NCBI RefSeq assembly: GCF_003286085.1
Contig: NW_020825479.1
Span: 185,927 to 249,926, forward strand
Reading direction: 5' to 3'
Source: Drosophila persimilis
Lineage: Eukaryota > Arthropoda > Insecta > Diptera > Drosophilidae
DNA: 64,000 nucleotides
Part shown: in pieces, positions 43,520 to 55,402 of the stretch
Layout of the letters: every line of letters begins with the position of its first letter
How positions within the stretch are numbered: the first letter of the stretch is position 1
Notes under the pieces: model-generated
Seen by the model: only the letters and a program-made list of their open reading frames with translations
The model's database searches: none
What the model was told of the DNA's origin: nothing
Made by a program: the position numbers and the translations under genes

Positions 43520-44673
43520 ATTAAGAGGTATCGGGATCGTCAATAAATATAATAAAAGAAAACTATACAGATTCCAAAGTCGATAGCGGCAACCTCACCG
43601 TCCATACCATCAATTGACCCGTCCGTCTGACTCAGAGCATTACACGTAATGCAACCAAAAATTGTCCGACAAAACAAAAATTTTATATTTATAATTTTTC
43701 TCAAAATTATGATAAACTCTTAGGCAGAGAATATTTGACGGCCAGCAAAGCCGTCATCGATTACCGAAATGAAACGGTAACGTTAGGAGAAAGGTCATAC
43801 CCAATCATCCAAAGTGGAGAAGCAATTGCCGACGGCAAGACCGCACACAAGGTGATAAGCCATCTTCAAAGGAAGATATATCTACACCTGCCTTGACCCA
43901 TCTCCTGAAGGATAGCAATACTTCGCTTCCGCGTTAGAGAATGAATTAAGGGAATGTAACCAGCTAAGGTTGGAACATTTAAATGACGAAGAAAAGGAGA
44001 AACTAAAGAAAGTTCTCTATGAATTTAAGGACGTGCAGTATAAAGAAGGTGACATTTTAACCTTCACTAGTACAATAAAGCACGAAATTAAAACCCATCA
44101 CGAAGATTATGTATATCGTCGACCATACAAATATGATCAAATACACGATCAAGAAGTGAATCAACAAATCAAAAATATGACAGGGAATCATTGGTAAGTA
44201 AATAGATTCTTCAGGAAAGCAGAAATATCGAATGGTAGTAGATTATAGAAGTGTAAGCGAGGTGACAATCAAGGATAAATTTCCACACCCAGAATGGACG
44301 AAATACTAGATAAACTAGGTAGGTGCCAATATTTCACAACAATCGATTTAGCTAAAGGATTCCATCAAATTCCTATGGAACCTAGCTCAATCCCAAAAAC
44401 AGCTTTCTCCACTAAGCATGGTCATTACGAGTTCACTCGTATGCTTTTTGGGCTAACCACTGCCCCCTCCACATTTCAAAGATGCATGAACAATCTGTTA
44501 GAAGATTTAATGTCTAGACGACATCATTATCTATTCCACATCATTGGAAGAACATTTGTTGTCACTTAAAAGGGTCTTTGGAAAGTTGAGAGATGCAAAC
44601 CTCAAACTTCAAATGGATAAGTGCGAATTCCTAAAGAAAGAATCGGAATTCCTAGGCCATGTAGTAACAACTG
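43520..44673 (+). pseudogene. pol: errantivirus protease/RT fragment, unit 2
   Basis: As unit 1, but 20 bases upstream of the catalytic box are lost near 44511, which removes the tyrosine of YLDD and shifts the frame. Confidence 0.8.
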
Positions 44674-45323
44674 TAAGAAAGCGATCCTGGGCTGGGGTAC
44701 ATATCTCAGTCTACTCCAGGGTCGAAATTAGAGCAATATTTATAATTTGCCGGGACTCCGTATTTCGGACAGACGATGGGGGACGGGGCAGCAGTCCCGT
44801 GGACGGGAGCGATTGTATCGTGGGACGTGGTAGTTGGTTCCACCGCGAGCACTCCGGTTATCGCCGAATAGCGCCTTCAGAATCCCACCGAACTCAGGAT
44901 CAATACGGAGGTCTTTACTATGCGATAACACCGACAGGTGTCGCCGAGAGTGCTAGGCTAGCACCGGACAGTACTTACGGGACCCTGCCGGCCTGAGAGT
45001 TACTACGAATCGGAAAGGGGGGCTTTGCTATGCGGGAATACCGACAAGTATCGCCGAGAGTACCTAGGCTATTGCCGGACGGTACTTACGGGACCCGGTC
45101 GGCCTAAGAATTACTACGACGCGGAAGGGGGACTTGGCTATGCGGAAATACTGACAAGTATCGCCGAGAGTACCTAGGCTATCGCCGGACGGTACTTATG
45201 GGACCCTGTCGGCCTAAGAATTACTACGACGCGGAAGGGGGACTTTGCTAATCGGAAATACCGGTAAGTATCACCGAGAGTGCCTAGGCTATCGCCGTAC
45301 GGCACTTACGGGACCCTGTCGGA
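44674..45323. repeat. minisatellite block, unit 2
   Basis: Full lead-in plus about four 110-bp units. Confidence 0.85.
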
Positions 45324-45615
45324 CATCGGACATCAGTCATCGTCGGGGAAATAACTAATCAATGTGCACTAAGTTTAAGTGAAAGAATAAAATCTTTTTT
45401 AAAACGTAAACTGCAGTGTCGCATATTTAACTGGCGCAGTCGGTAGGATCTCAGTTAAAAGTGAACCCTTTTTTTAAGACGATCAATTGACGTAGTGACA
45501 GTTACAGTGCGTAATAACCTACAGTGATCAGAGAAAAAGTAACGCTAATACTAAAGAGATCCGCCAAAGAATCTACACACGATTCAAGCTCAATTAATAT
45601 TAGAAAAAAATAAAT
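45324..45615 (+). repeat. errantivirus R/U5, PBS and leader, start of unit 3
   Basis: Same fusion point (GTCGGACATCGG) as units 1 and 2; PBS at 45437-45454. The unit is incomplete: after its DINE-1 it passes into gag rather than protease. Confidence 0.85.
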
Positions 45616-46699
45616 AACGAGGGGGAACGTTGTGAGTTGCTGCGGACACCGCAACTCTACAGTTATACCCGATACTAAGTCAGTATGGCTCTCCTCCGGC
45701 AGACGCCGCTAATATTAAACGACACGACAAAGAGTGCGTGCGAGAGAGACAGAAAATCAGTCTGAGCGTGACGTCGGGCGCTGCGTAGCCAATGCAAATT
45801 GATTTGTTCCTTTTGGCTACAAAAATTATCTGATCTGATCCAAATTCAGCAACCGGATAGATATAGTCATTATCTATGATTCTGCGTTTTTAGTTTTCTC
45901 GAATCTGCAATATTGTGGATGCAACAGACTCTCGTCCTTTGTGGGGGCGGATGGGGGTGGTTCGAAATTCTGAGATATACGTTTTATAGTGACATCTTAA
46001 AGGAGTGTGTGTACCAAATTTGGTTACTCTAGCCTTAATAGTCTCTGAGATTTGTGGTTGCCTCAGATTTTCGTCCTTTGCGGGGGCGGAAGGGGGTGTG
46101 GCGAAATTTTGACACAAAACGGTCAAGGTCCGATATCACAGGAGTGATATCACAGGATCACATACCAAATTTGGTTGCTCTAGATCTTATGGGTTCTGAG
46201 ATCCTTGAACTCATATTTTGCAATTGGCAAAACCGACCATGAAACCTGTGTGTTAGAGTGAGACAGAGCGAGAAAGAGTGAAATTGTTTTCGTGATTCTG
46301 GCTGTAATAATTATACGATCTGCTTCAGATTTTGCACTCTAGAAGATATAGTCATCTTCTACGATTCTGCTTTTTTAGTTTTCTCGTATCGTCGAAATTG
46401 TGGATGCCACAGATTTTCGCCCTTTGTGGGGGCGGAAGTGGGCGGGGCAAAGTTTTGAAATATTTTTGGAGCAGTGACATATCACAGAAGTCTGGATCCA
46501 AAACATCGTGGCTCTAGCTTTTATAGTTTTTGAGCATTTGGCGCTGAAGGGGACGGACAGACGGACGGACGGACAGATGCTGATCAAAAATATATATACT
46601 TTATGGGGTCGGAAACGATTCCTTCTGGACGTTACACACATCCACTTTTACCACAAATCTAATATACCCCAATACTCATTTTGAGTATCGGGTATAAAA
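45616..46699 (+). mobile_element. DINE-1 copy 6, in the leader just before gag
   Basis: Leader sequence before it, and GAAATCAACATGCCGCTG (gag start) right after it, show insertion into the AT-rich leader of an errantivirus. Private variants: GGTTCGAAATTC, a duplicated GATATCACAGGA near 46132-46155, ends TTTTGAGTATCGGG. The GACGGACA tract is shortened and part of the next conserved block is missing (near 46576). Confidence 0.85.
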
Positions 46700-47513
46700 A
46701 GAAATCAACATGCCGCTGACAGAAATACACCTGAACCAAGCCTTGAAGTCAATCAGGCAAATTCCACCATACGACGGATGCCAAGAACGTCTAAGTTCGT
46801 TCATAAGCAGGATTGAGTACATCTCCGGATTGTACCCAACAGAAGACCTCCGGCAACAAAGCGGTCAACTATGCGGACGAGCACAACTTTTATCACAAAG
46901 TATCTAAAGGCAGCCCTAATCAGCAAATTTAACAACCAAACTCCATACGAGACGCTACTACAACAATTACACGACACCAAATTCAATGGGAGTATTCGTA
47001 AGTTCATAGAAGAACTAGAAATTAAGTCAAATGTTATAGTAAGTAAACTAAATCTAGAGACTAGCGCAGAAAATAAGACAATCTTTAAAAACGCTCTGGC
47101 AAATGCCACCAGACATACCATAGAAGATGCTCTACCCAATAAACTGTTCATTATTTTAGCAAAGAAAGACATTTCTACTATGGCTAAACTAGAAAAATCA
47201 GCTCAAGAGTTAGGAATCTACGAAAATTTCGTAAATGATAACAAGAATCACGAACACTCAAGAAACGGAAATAACAACCGTAAATAATAAAGGATTATTA
47301 AACGAATTTATAAATTCCTTAAACCAGGGCAGAGTACAGAATCCCACTAACTATCAAATCAATCAGACTCAGGCAGGTAGCAGTGCACCGAATCAGCCAG
47401 TCAAACGATCAAGGGAAAGCCAAAGTGGACAAATGAAAATGATTGTAAATTTTCAGCAGAGTGCCTCGGAAGAAATCGAGGAAGACCATATATAGAAATA
47501 ATAATAAATAATA
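46700..47513 (+). pseudogene. gag: errantivirus gag, third copy
   Basis: Starts MPLTEIHLNQALKSI at 46710, has GGA (not TGA) at codon 23, loses about 19 bases near 46862 and shares the small deletion near 46905 with the copy at 35323. It has a larger deletion near 47281 removing the Asn-rich middle, and ends IEEDHI with a stop. DINE-1 copy 7 follows at the same gag-protease site as copy 3. Confidence 0.8.
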
Positions 47514-47818
47514 AACGAGAGGGAACGTTGTGAGTTGCTGCGGACACCGCAACTCTACAGTTATACCCGATACTAAGTCAGTATGGCTCTCCTCCGGCAG
47601 ACGCAGCTAATATTAAACGACACGACAAAGAGTGCGAGAGAGACAGAAAATCAGTCTGAGCGTGACGTCGGGGGCTGCGTAGTCACTGCAAATTGATTTC
47701 TTGCTTTTGGCTATGATCCGATCTGATCCAGATTCAGCAACCCGATAGATATGGTCATTCTCTATGATTCTGCGTTTTTAGTTTTCTCGAATCTGTAATA
47801 TTTTGGATGCAACAGATC
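47514..47818 (+). mobile_element. DINE-1 copy 7, 5' third only
   Basis: Has the copy 3 variants (CGAGAGGGAACG, AGAGTGCGAGAGAGACAG). Cut off at ...GCAACAGAT, where BEL-type protease sequence on the minus strand begins. Confidence 0.8.
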
Positions 47819-49340
47819 AACAGCATTGTACTTTGAAGTGCAAGAGTCTGTAGATGACACTCCACTTACCTCGGTGTTTGCTCTTTTTCGTACGAAGTTT
47901 AATATTTGCGCAGCTTCTTCTGAAATTATGGTACATTGCGACCCACAACAACACATTGCGACACTTAGAGCTCTCATTGCTCTAAGGTTTTGATAGCCAC
48001 CATTCCTTGCCCTTACTTTTATAAGTGCTGTGGCTAAGAACGCTTGTTCTTTTGTCAAGCAAGTGTTAAAATTTTCCCTCTTTTCGTAGGGAATATGGAG
48101 CATCGTATGATGAGGTTTTTTACAAATCCCACATAAAATTTCAGAAAAGCATTTCTTATACATATCATGCCTACAGCATTACATCTGGCAATGCTTTCTG
48201 GCAATCTCTTTTGTGCTTTTTATATGACTTTCATATAATTGTAAGGTATCTTTGTTGAATTTTTTCAACACAATGTGCGCGAAAATCACATCAACTTCTT
48301 CTGTTAAATGTGACTTTAATTTAATTAAATGTATTGACTCATTTATAGAATCAGAAAACCATTTAATATGTTTCGCTGAATCCTGATCTAGCATTGGTAA
48401 GTCTAGTAAACGATTCAGCTGATCCGCAAAAATTTTTCGCTTATTTTCATAGCGCTTGGACAGCAATTCCCAAGCGGCATTATAATTATCCAGCGGCCCA
48501 GTTAAAAGGTGAGCTACCATACTCCGTGCCTCACCCTTTATCGCGATTTTCAAATAATTGAATTTTAGAGATGTACTCAGACTATCTCTGTTATGAATTA
48601 ATTCACAAAATATTTGTGAAAAGCCGTCCCACTCTTTTTCTTCGCCCGAGAATGTAGGTACTTCCACTTTCGGAAGATCAGGAAAATCGATATCTTCTTT
48701 TTTTACCGTTGCCCCTTTAGTATCCATGCTGTTTTCTTCAGCTATGGTTTGCATCCTAACTTCTAGGTGGCTCAACTTGCTTTGAATATCAAATTCCAAA
48801 TCTCCGATCTGATTGTCGAAGCTGTCGTTTGTTTCATAGCTATGATAATACTCCTCAATTTTTGAGCTCAGTCTTTTACTGAGGAACTCAATTTTTTCTT
48901 TTCTTATTCTACACTCTCCCATTTTAGCCTGATCAAACCTCTGCATGGTTTGCTCTAAATATGTCCTCAGGTTTTCCACTATTCTGATGATTTCCTCAGA
49001 TACTTTTTCTATGCTATTGTCAATTTTGGGCTCTATGTCTTCCTTCAAAGTTCCAGTCTCCACTGATTGTAACTTTGTTTTTTCTACCTTCCCTTTCGTT
49101 AATGTTTCATTGTTTTTTGACTCTACATACTTTTTATGTATGTCCTCTATATTTTTAATCATTTTTTCGTACTGTTACTCCATATGTTAACAGTGCAGAA
49201 TTATTGCCTGTAACTTTGTTTTTAAGGTCTCCTAACCTTTGGATTACATCGCTGGTCAAATGACCAGCTTCTATCTTTTTAATCTCCCTTGCTATCACTG
49301 CTTGAGCTTTTAATAGCTTAATTATTTGTTCCGACAACAT
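47819..49340 (-). pseudogene. gag: second BEL/Pao family: gag and protease start, block A
   Basis: The start at 49340 (MLSEQIIKLLKAQ) leads to a stop at 49155. The main part continues in another register from 49162 (MIKNIEDIHKKYVE) to 48179; it is coiled-coil-like, then has the Pao gag core LPKVEVPTFSGEEKEWDGF and DYNAAWELL-like blocks. A stop and frame change near 48170 lead to a knuckle, LCGICKKPHHTMLH, and a protease-like GSQCTIISEEAAQIL. In that motif the catalytic Asp position reads Cys (CCCGSQ). The element is cut at 47819 by the DINE-1 junction. The early register change is shared by all three blocks. Confidence 0.8.
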
Positions 49341-49367
49341 CTTAGTTTATTTTTTTTTTACTTTTAC

Positions 49368-49709
49368 TTAATTAGGCTTAAAAACAATTTGAAATAACAG
49401 ACTTAGCTGATGAATTCTGCTTCTGCTGTTGTTGTTACTGCTGCCCCTGAAGTCGTTGCTGCTGATACCGCTGTTGCTGCTGCTGGTGTTGCCTCTGCTT
49501 ACGTCTCTGCTGCTGATATCGCTGTCGCTGCTGCTGGTGTTGCCTCTGCTAACGTCGCTGCTGCTGATATCGCTGTCGCTGCTGCTGGTGTTGCCTCTGC
49601 TTAAGTCGGTGTCGCTGATCTTCCTGTCGCTGCAGTTATTGTTGCTGGCACAGTGGGCACACACAAACCCATTTATATATTTATTTTTCACAGTCACAGT
49701 TATTTGCAA
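49368..49709 (-). other. leader reading frame with 17-residue repeats, block A
   Basis: 113 codons (MQITVTVKNKYING...) lying just upstream of gag. The middle has about three copies of a 17-residue unit, SRGNTSSSDSDISSSDV, from a 51-bp DNA repeat of CTG/GTC-rich sequence (about 49430-49610). Cys-x2-Cys near the start (CAHC). Conserved in blocks B and C with almost no change, but the blocks are recent duplicates, so this is weak evidence for a protein. It could be a leader ORF or just a minisatellite. Confidence 0.4.
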
Positions 49710-51170
49710 CTTTTTTTTTTAAATTCTAGCCATTAAGCACTTTCGATGTTTCGGATTATTATTTTTTCTCTTTCGATGTTCCGGCCTCGAAAACGCCAAC
49801 GTCGCGAAAAATTTTTATTTTTCAATTACAATAGATATGCATATTTCGTTATCTATTAAAATACAGCCTGTCCAGCTCGTTTTTTTCCAAATTATTAATC
49901 AAAACTTCCGTTTCATTAATTTTTATTTATTTTTTTTTTATTCTCCGATCACAATAGATATACCCAGTTATCTATTAAAAATACAGCCTGTTTAGCTCGT
50001 ATTTTTCCAAATTATTAATTGAAACTTTCGTTTCATTAATTTATTTTATACTCTGTTCCTTCCTATAGGAGGGAAATCAAAGTTTTTTATTTTGCTACCT
50101 TTCGCTGTCAGTGAACTAGACACTTGTTCAGTCTCAAGGAAGCTGGTTTAACTCTGTGCTCTTACCACAGGGGGGAAACAACGGAGAGTCTCGAAGGACC
50201 AAAATAGTAAGACCTTAAAAGAAAAGTCTAGACATTTGCTAGTTGAGTTGTAAATTCAAAACAAATTTTATTCTTAAAATCAGAACCTTATATGTGATTT
50301 GACAATGAGGTAGGAGGTACAATTTGGTAGTCTATAATTATCGTTAGACCTACGCAGAGGATACACTTCACTGAGGGTGTCTATTTGAGTACATGCTTAC
50401 ATTAGTTTTATTTTAGGACCGCATTTGTTAAGTGTTTTCTCCACTTGTGTTTTGTTGTCGTATTAATGGGTTACAGATCTCTGTTTACACCAGTGCAGTC
50501 ATAACTTGTCTACTTTATGTGATTTCTTTAGAGTTCGGTGTTGTTACATGAGTGGATGGGTACAATAATCTATTTATGTTTAAACATTCTGCAAGGGGCC
50601 GAAAGTGGCATTGTATTGACGATAATATGTTCATGTTTGAACATAAAGAGACAAACAAAAAAAAACCATACATGAGCCCGGTCGGCCGTATTCTTTGATT
50701 TTTCCCTAAATTATGTTGGAGCTTTTTTTGTTGTAAAGTGGCCTTAAGCCCACGAAAAGCTCAAGAGCTTTGGAAGCTTTAAGCTTTAGCGCAGATCAGC
50801 GGCAGCAGGTGCTTCACACCTATGCGACGGTGATTAGTTACCCTTACTTTTGCATTAATACGAAAATAAAGAAAATGAAGAAATCTTAAATTACAAAAGT
50901 TCCTAGTTAAATATTCATGAAATTATTCCCAGTACCCTACCATCTGTTTTTGAGATCATATATATTATTCATATTATTTAAAATTATTATTCCTATATTT
51001 TAATTCTCTTATTGCCCTAGCTTATACTCAACCCATAACTATATATAATTTTCTTTCTACGCATGTATTTAGCTTTAGACACTAGCGTTAAAAATAAATA
51101 TTGTTAATGATTTGGAAATGATTTGTTAGAAGATTTTTGTTTAGGAGCCATGCAGGGATCGATGAGGGAG
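49710..51170 (-). other. non-coding BEL leader / candidate LTR, block A
   Basis: No frame. Two tandem units of about 125 bp (49835-49920 and 49955-50040) share ATCTATTAAAA.TACAGCCTGT. On the minus strand a GAATAAAAT polyadenylation-like signal lies near 50265-50275 and a TATATAG box near 51040. The polarity fits a BEL LTR, but I could not fix its ends or a PBS. Confidence 0.4.
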
Positions 51171-52036
51171 AGTGAGGTATGACCCCCGGCGAGAAAAGGG
51201 ATCATCCATAAGCCCTATTTTTTTCGGAATTAGGATGATCAAGGTTGGGAGGGCCATGGCTGTTGCATCCAACACCAGCACAGCTACCCGTCGGTAGCCC
51301 GCTTCCCTTTCGGCTTAATTCCTTCGTGCCTTCTAATTCCCACAGCCTCCTCATCCTCCTTCCCCAACCCCCTAACACTAGTCATACGGTCATACGCAGG
51401 GTATTGCACGCGAACAAAAATAATAAGATAAGGCATCGACGCGGGCACGTATAGGAAAGCACCAGTATAGGAACACCCCCCCCCCCCCCCCCCCCCCCCA
51501 CCACCCCATACTACCGACCATACAGCCGGAGCCAGCGCGTGAGTTACCGTCCCGGCACCCCTCGAGATGCCCCCCGCTAAACCACCACGACTCAACTCAG
51601 CATAAACATCCACTGCTCAAGTGACACGAGCACGATGTTTATGCCGCCTAAGCATATACCATCAACACAGCCAACATTGTCTACAATATAAACCGGATGG
51701 ACCCCAGCCAAGAATCAGCAAACTGACCTTAAATGTAACATCAGCATTTTCTTAGGAATCCCAACTGCAGCTACGCCGACAGCGACGCAGAAGAACCAGC
51801 AGCAGAGCCGCATACATAAGTCAGTGATCGCCACTGACCAGGCAGTCAATTCTAGAATCCCACCCGGAATACAATTGTCACTCCGACTATCTTAAAACTG
51901 CAATAAACGTGTATAATTATATCACATAGAGAACACCTCCAAATCGGCATTCATCATTTAAGGGAACCCCTTTTCCCCTTCAACAGTTTCCAGCACCTAT
52001 AGCAAGGACAATTACCTCCTCTCTGGAACCTGTAAC
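51171..52036 (+). repeat. errantivirus-like LTR of another family, block A
   Basis: A GATGAGGGAG polypurine tract precedes AGTGAGGTATGACC; the end is followed by ACTGGCGCAGT, a Ser-type PBS start (52037-52045). AATAAA near 51902. A run of 24 C (51476-51499) lies inside. About 866 bp. The PBS is cut after nine bases by the DINE-1 junction. Confidence 0.75.
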
Positions 52037-52045
52037 TGGCGCAGT

Positions 52046-52485
52046 CGAAATTCTGAGATATACGTTTTATAGTGACATCTTAAAGGAGTGTGTGCACCAA
52101 ATTTGGTTACTCTAGCCTTAATAGTCTCTGAGATTTGTGGTTGCCTCAGATTTTCGTCCTTTGCGGGGGCGGAAGGGGGTGTGGCGAAATTTGGACAGGA
52201 AACGGTCAAGGTCCGATATCACAGGAGTGTGGATACCAAATTTGGTTGCTCTGGCTTTTATAGGTTCTGAGATCCTTGAACTCATATTTTGTAATTGGCA
52301 AAACCGACCATGAAACCTGTGTGTTAGAGTGAGACAGAGCGAGAAAGAGTGAAATTGTTTTCGTGATTCTGGCTGTAATAATTATACGATCTGGTTCAGA
52401 TTTTGCACTCTAGAAGATATAGTCATCTTCTACGATTCTGCGTTTTTAGTTTTCTCGTATCGTCAAAATTGTGGATGCCACAGAT
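52046..52485 (+). mobile_element. DINE-1 copy 8, internal fragment
   Basis: Begins in the first module at CGAAATTCTGAG and ends in the third at GATGCCACAGAT, where BEL gag takes over. The left junction is identical to that of copy 9. Confidence 0.85.
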
Positions 52486-53134
52486 ATCTTCTTTTTTTAC
52501 CGTTGCCCCTTTAGTATCCATGCTGTTTTCTTCAGCTATGGTTTGCATCCTAACTTCTAGGTGGCTCAACTTGCTTTGAATATCAAATTCCAAATCTCCG
52601 ATCTGATTGTCGAAGCTGTCGTTTGTTTCATAGCTATGATAATACTCCTCAATTTTTGAGCTCAGTCTTTTACTGAGGAACTCAATTTTTTCTTTTCTTA
52701 TTCTACACTCTCCCATTTTAGCCTGATCAAACCTCTGCATGGTTTGCTCTAAATATGTCCTCAGGTTTTCCACTATTCTGATGATTTCCTCAGATACTTT
52801 TTCTATGCTATTGTCAATTTTGGGCTCTATGTCTTCCTTCAAAGTTCCAGTCTCCACTGATTGTAACTTTGTTTTTTCTACCTTCCCTTTCGTTAATGTT
52901 TCATTGTTTTTTGACTCTACATACTTTTTATGTATGTCCTCTATATTTTTAATCATTTTTTCGTACTGTTACTCCATATGTTAACAGTGCAGAATTATTG
53001 CCTGTAACTTTGTTTTTAAGGTCTCCTAACCTTTGGATTACATCGCTGGTCAAATGACCAGCTTCTATCTTTTTAATCTCCCTTGCTATCACTGCTTGAG
53101 CTTTTAATAGCTTAATTATTTGTTCCGACAACAT
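52484..53134 (-). pseudogene. gag: BEL/Pao gag N-terminal part, block B
   Basis: Same as 48695-49340, including the register change at 52949-52956. It ends at KKEDI, where the frame runs into DINE-1 sequence, so it lacks the gag core. Confidence 0.8.
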
Positions 53135-53161
53135 CTTAGTTTAATTTTTTTTTACTTTTAC

Positions 53162-53503
53162 TTAATTTGGCTTAAAAACAATTTGAAATAACAGACTTAG
53201 CTGATGAATTCTGCTTCTGCTGTTGTTGTTACTGCTGCCCCTGAAGTCGTTGCTGCTGATACCGCTGTTGCTGCTGCTGGTGTTGCCTCTGCTTACGTCT
53301 CTGCTGCTGATATCGCTGTCGCTGCTGCTGGTGTTGCCTCTGCTAACGTCGCTGCTGCTGATATCGCTGTCGCTGCTGCTGGTGTTGCCTCTGCTTAAGT
53401 CGGTGTCGCTGATCTTCCTGTCGCTGCAGTTATTGTTGCTGGCACAGTGGGCACACACAAACCCATTTATATATTTATTTTTCACAGTCACAGTTATTTG
53501 CAA
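53162..53503 (-). other. leader reading frame with 17-residue repeats, block B
   Basis: Identical in translation to block A (49368-49709). Confidence 0.4.
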
Positions 53504-54948
53504 CTTTTTTTTTTAAATTCTAGCCATTAAGCACTTTCGATGTTTCGGATTATTATTTTTTCTCTTTCGATGTTCCGGCCTCGAAAACGCCAACGTCGCG
53601 AAAAATTTTTATTTTTCAATTACAATAGATATGCATATTTCGTTATCTATTAAAATACAGCCTGTCCAGCTCGTTTTTTTCCAAATTATTAATCAAAACT
53701 TCCGTTTCATTAATTTTTATTTATTTTTTTTTTATTCTCCGATCACAATAGATATACCCAGTTATCTATTAAAAATACAGCCTGTTTAGCTCGTATTTTT
53801 CCAAATTATTAATTGAAACTTTCGTTTCATTAATTTATTTTATACTCTGTTCCTTCCTATAGGAGGGAAATCAAAGTTTTTTATTTTGCTACCTTTCGCT
53901 GTCAGTGAACTAGACACTTGTTCAGTCTCAAGGAAGCTGGTTTAACTCTGTGCTCTTACCACAGGGGGGAAACAACGGAGAGTCTCGAAGGACCAAAATA
54001 GTAAGACCTTAAAAGAAAAGTCTAGACATTTGCTAGTTGAGTTGTAAATTCAAAACAGATTTTATTCTTAAAATCAGAACCTTATATGTGATTTGACAAT
54101 GAGGTAGGAGGTACAATTTGGTAGTCTATAATTATCGTTAGACCTACGCAGAGGATACACTTCACTGAGGGTGTCTATTTGAGTACATGCTTACATTAGT
54201 TTTATTTTAGGACCGCATTTGTTAAGTGTTTTCTCCACTTGTGTTTTGTTGTCGTATTAATGGGTTACAGATCTCTGTTTACACCAGTGCAGTCATAACT
54301 TGTCTACTTTATGTGATTTCTTTAGAGTTCGGTGTTGTTACATGAGTGGATGGGTACAATAATCTATTTATGTTTAAACATTCTGCAAGGGGCCGAAAGT
54401 GGCATTGTATTGACGATAATATGTTCATGTTTGAACATAAAGAGACAAACAAAAAAAAACCATACATGAGCCCGGTCGGCCGTATTCTTTGATTTTTCCC
54501 TAAATTATGTTGGAGCTTTTTTTGTTGTAAAGTGGCCTTAAGCCCACGAAAAGCTCAAGAGCTTTGGAAGCTTTAAGCTTTAGCGCAGATCAGCGGCAGC
54601 AGGTGCTTCACACCTATGCGACGGTGATTAGTTACCCTTACTTTTGCATTAATACGAAAATAACAAAAATGAAGAAATCTTAAATTACAAAAGTTCCTAG
54701 TTAAATATTCATGAAATTATTCCCAGTACCCTACCATCTGTTTTTGAGATCATATATATTATTCATATTATTTAAAATTATTATTCCTATATTTTAATTC
54801 TCTTATTGCCCTATAACTATATATAATTTTCTTTCTACGCATGTATTTAGCTTTAGGCACTATCGTTAAAAATAAATATTGTTAATGATTTGGAAATGAT
54901 TTGTTAGAAGATTTTTGTTTAGGAGCCATGCAGGGATCGATGAGGGAG
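53504..54948 (-). other. non-coding BEL leader / candidate LTR, block B
   Basis: Near-identical to 49710-51170, with a 16-base deletion near 54813. Confidence 0.4.
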
Positions 54949-55393
54949 AGTGAGGTATGACCCCCGGCGAAAAAAGGGATCATCCATAAGCCCTATTTTT
55001 TTCGGAATTAGGATGATCAAGGTTGGGAGGGCCATGGCTGTTGCATAAACCGGATGGACCCCAGCCAAGAATCAGCAAACTGACCTTAAATGTAACATAA
55101 GCATTTTCTTAGGAATCCCAACTGCAGCTACGCCGACAGCGACGCAGAAGAACCAGCAGCAGAGCCGCATACATAAGTCAGTGATCGCCACTGACCAGGC
55201 AGTCAATTCTAGAATCCCACCCGGAATACAATTGTCACTCCGACTATCTTAAAACTGCAATAAACGTGTATAATTATATCACATAGAGAACACCTCCAAA
55301 TCGGCATTCATCATTTAAGGGAACCCCTTTTCCCCTTCAACAGTTTCCAGCACCTATAGCAAGGAAAATTACCTCCTCTCTGGAACCTGTAAC
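54949..55393 (+). repeat. errantivirus-like LTR, block B, internally deleted
   Basis: Starts and ends as block A but lacks about 420 bases between GTTGCAT and AAACCGGATGG (near 55046), including the C run. Followed by the same nine PBS bases and the same DINE-1 junction. Confidence 0.75.
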
Positions 55394-55402
55394 TGGCGCA
55401 GT

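Larger units (their letters stand above)
42119..45323 (+). repeat. higher-order tandem repeat, unit 2 (3205 bp)
   Basis: Same order as unit 1: R/U5-leader (42119-42409), DINE-1, protease/RT, minisatellite. It differs from unit 1 by single bases, a 20-base deletion in RT near 44511 and the retained 42 bases in the minisatellite lead-in. Confidence 0.9.

Noticed and set aside
38931..45323. CRISPR-like or integron-like array, considered because of the regular repeats
   Set aside because: Units are 3.2 kb with retroelement content, the 110-bp repeats have no unique spacers, and the DNA is clearly eukaryotic.
49410..49604. Ala/Val-rich plus-strand frame over the 51-bp repeats
   Set aside because: Antisense of the repeat; CTG/GTC-rich repeats open several frames by composition alone.
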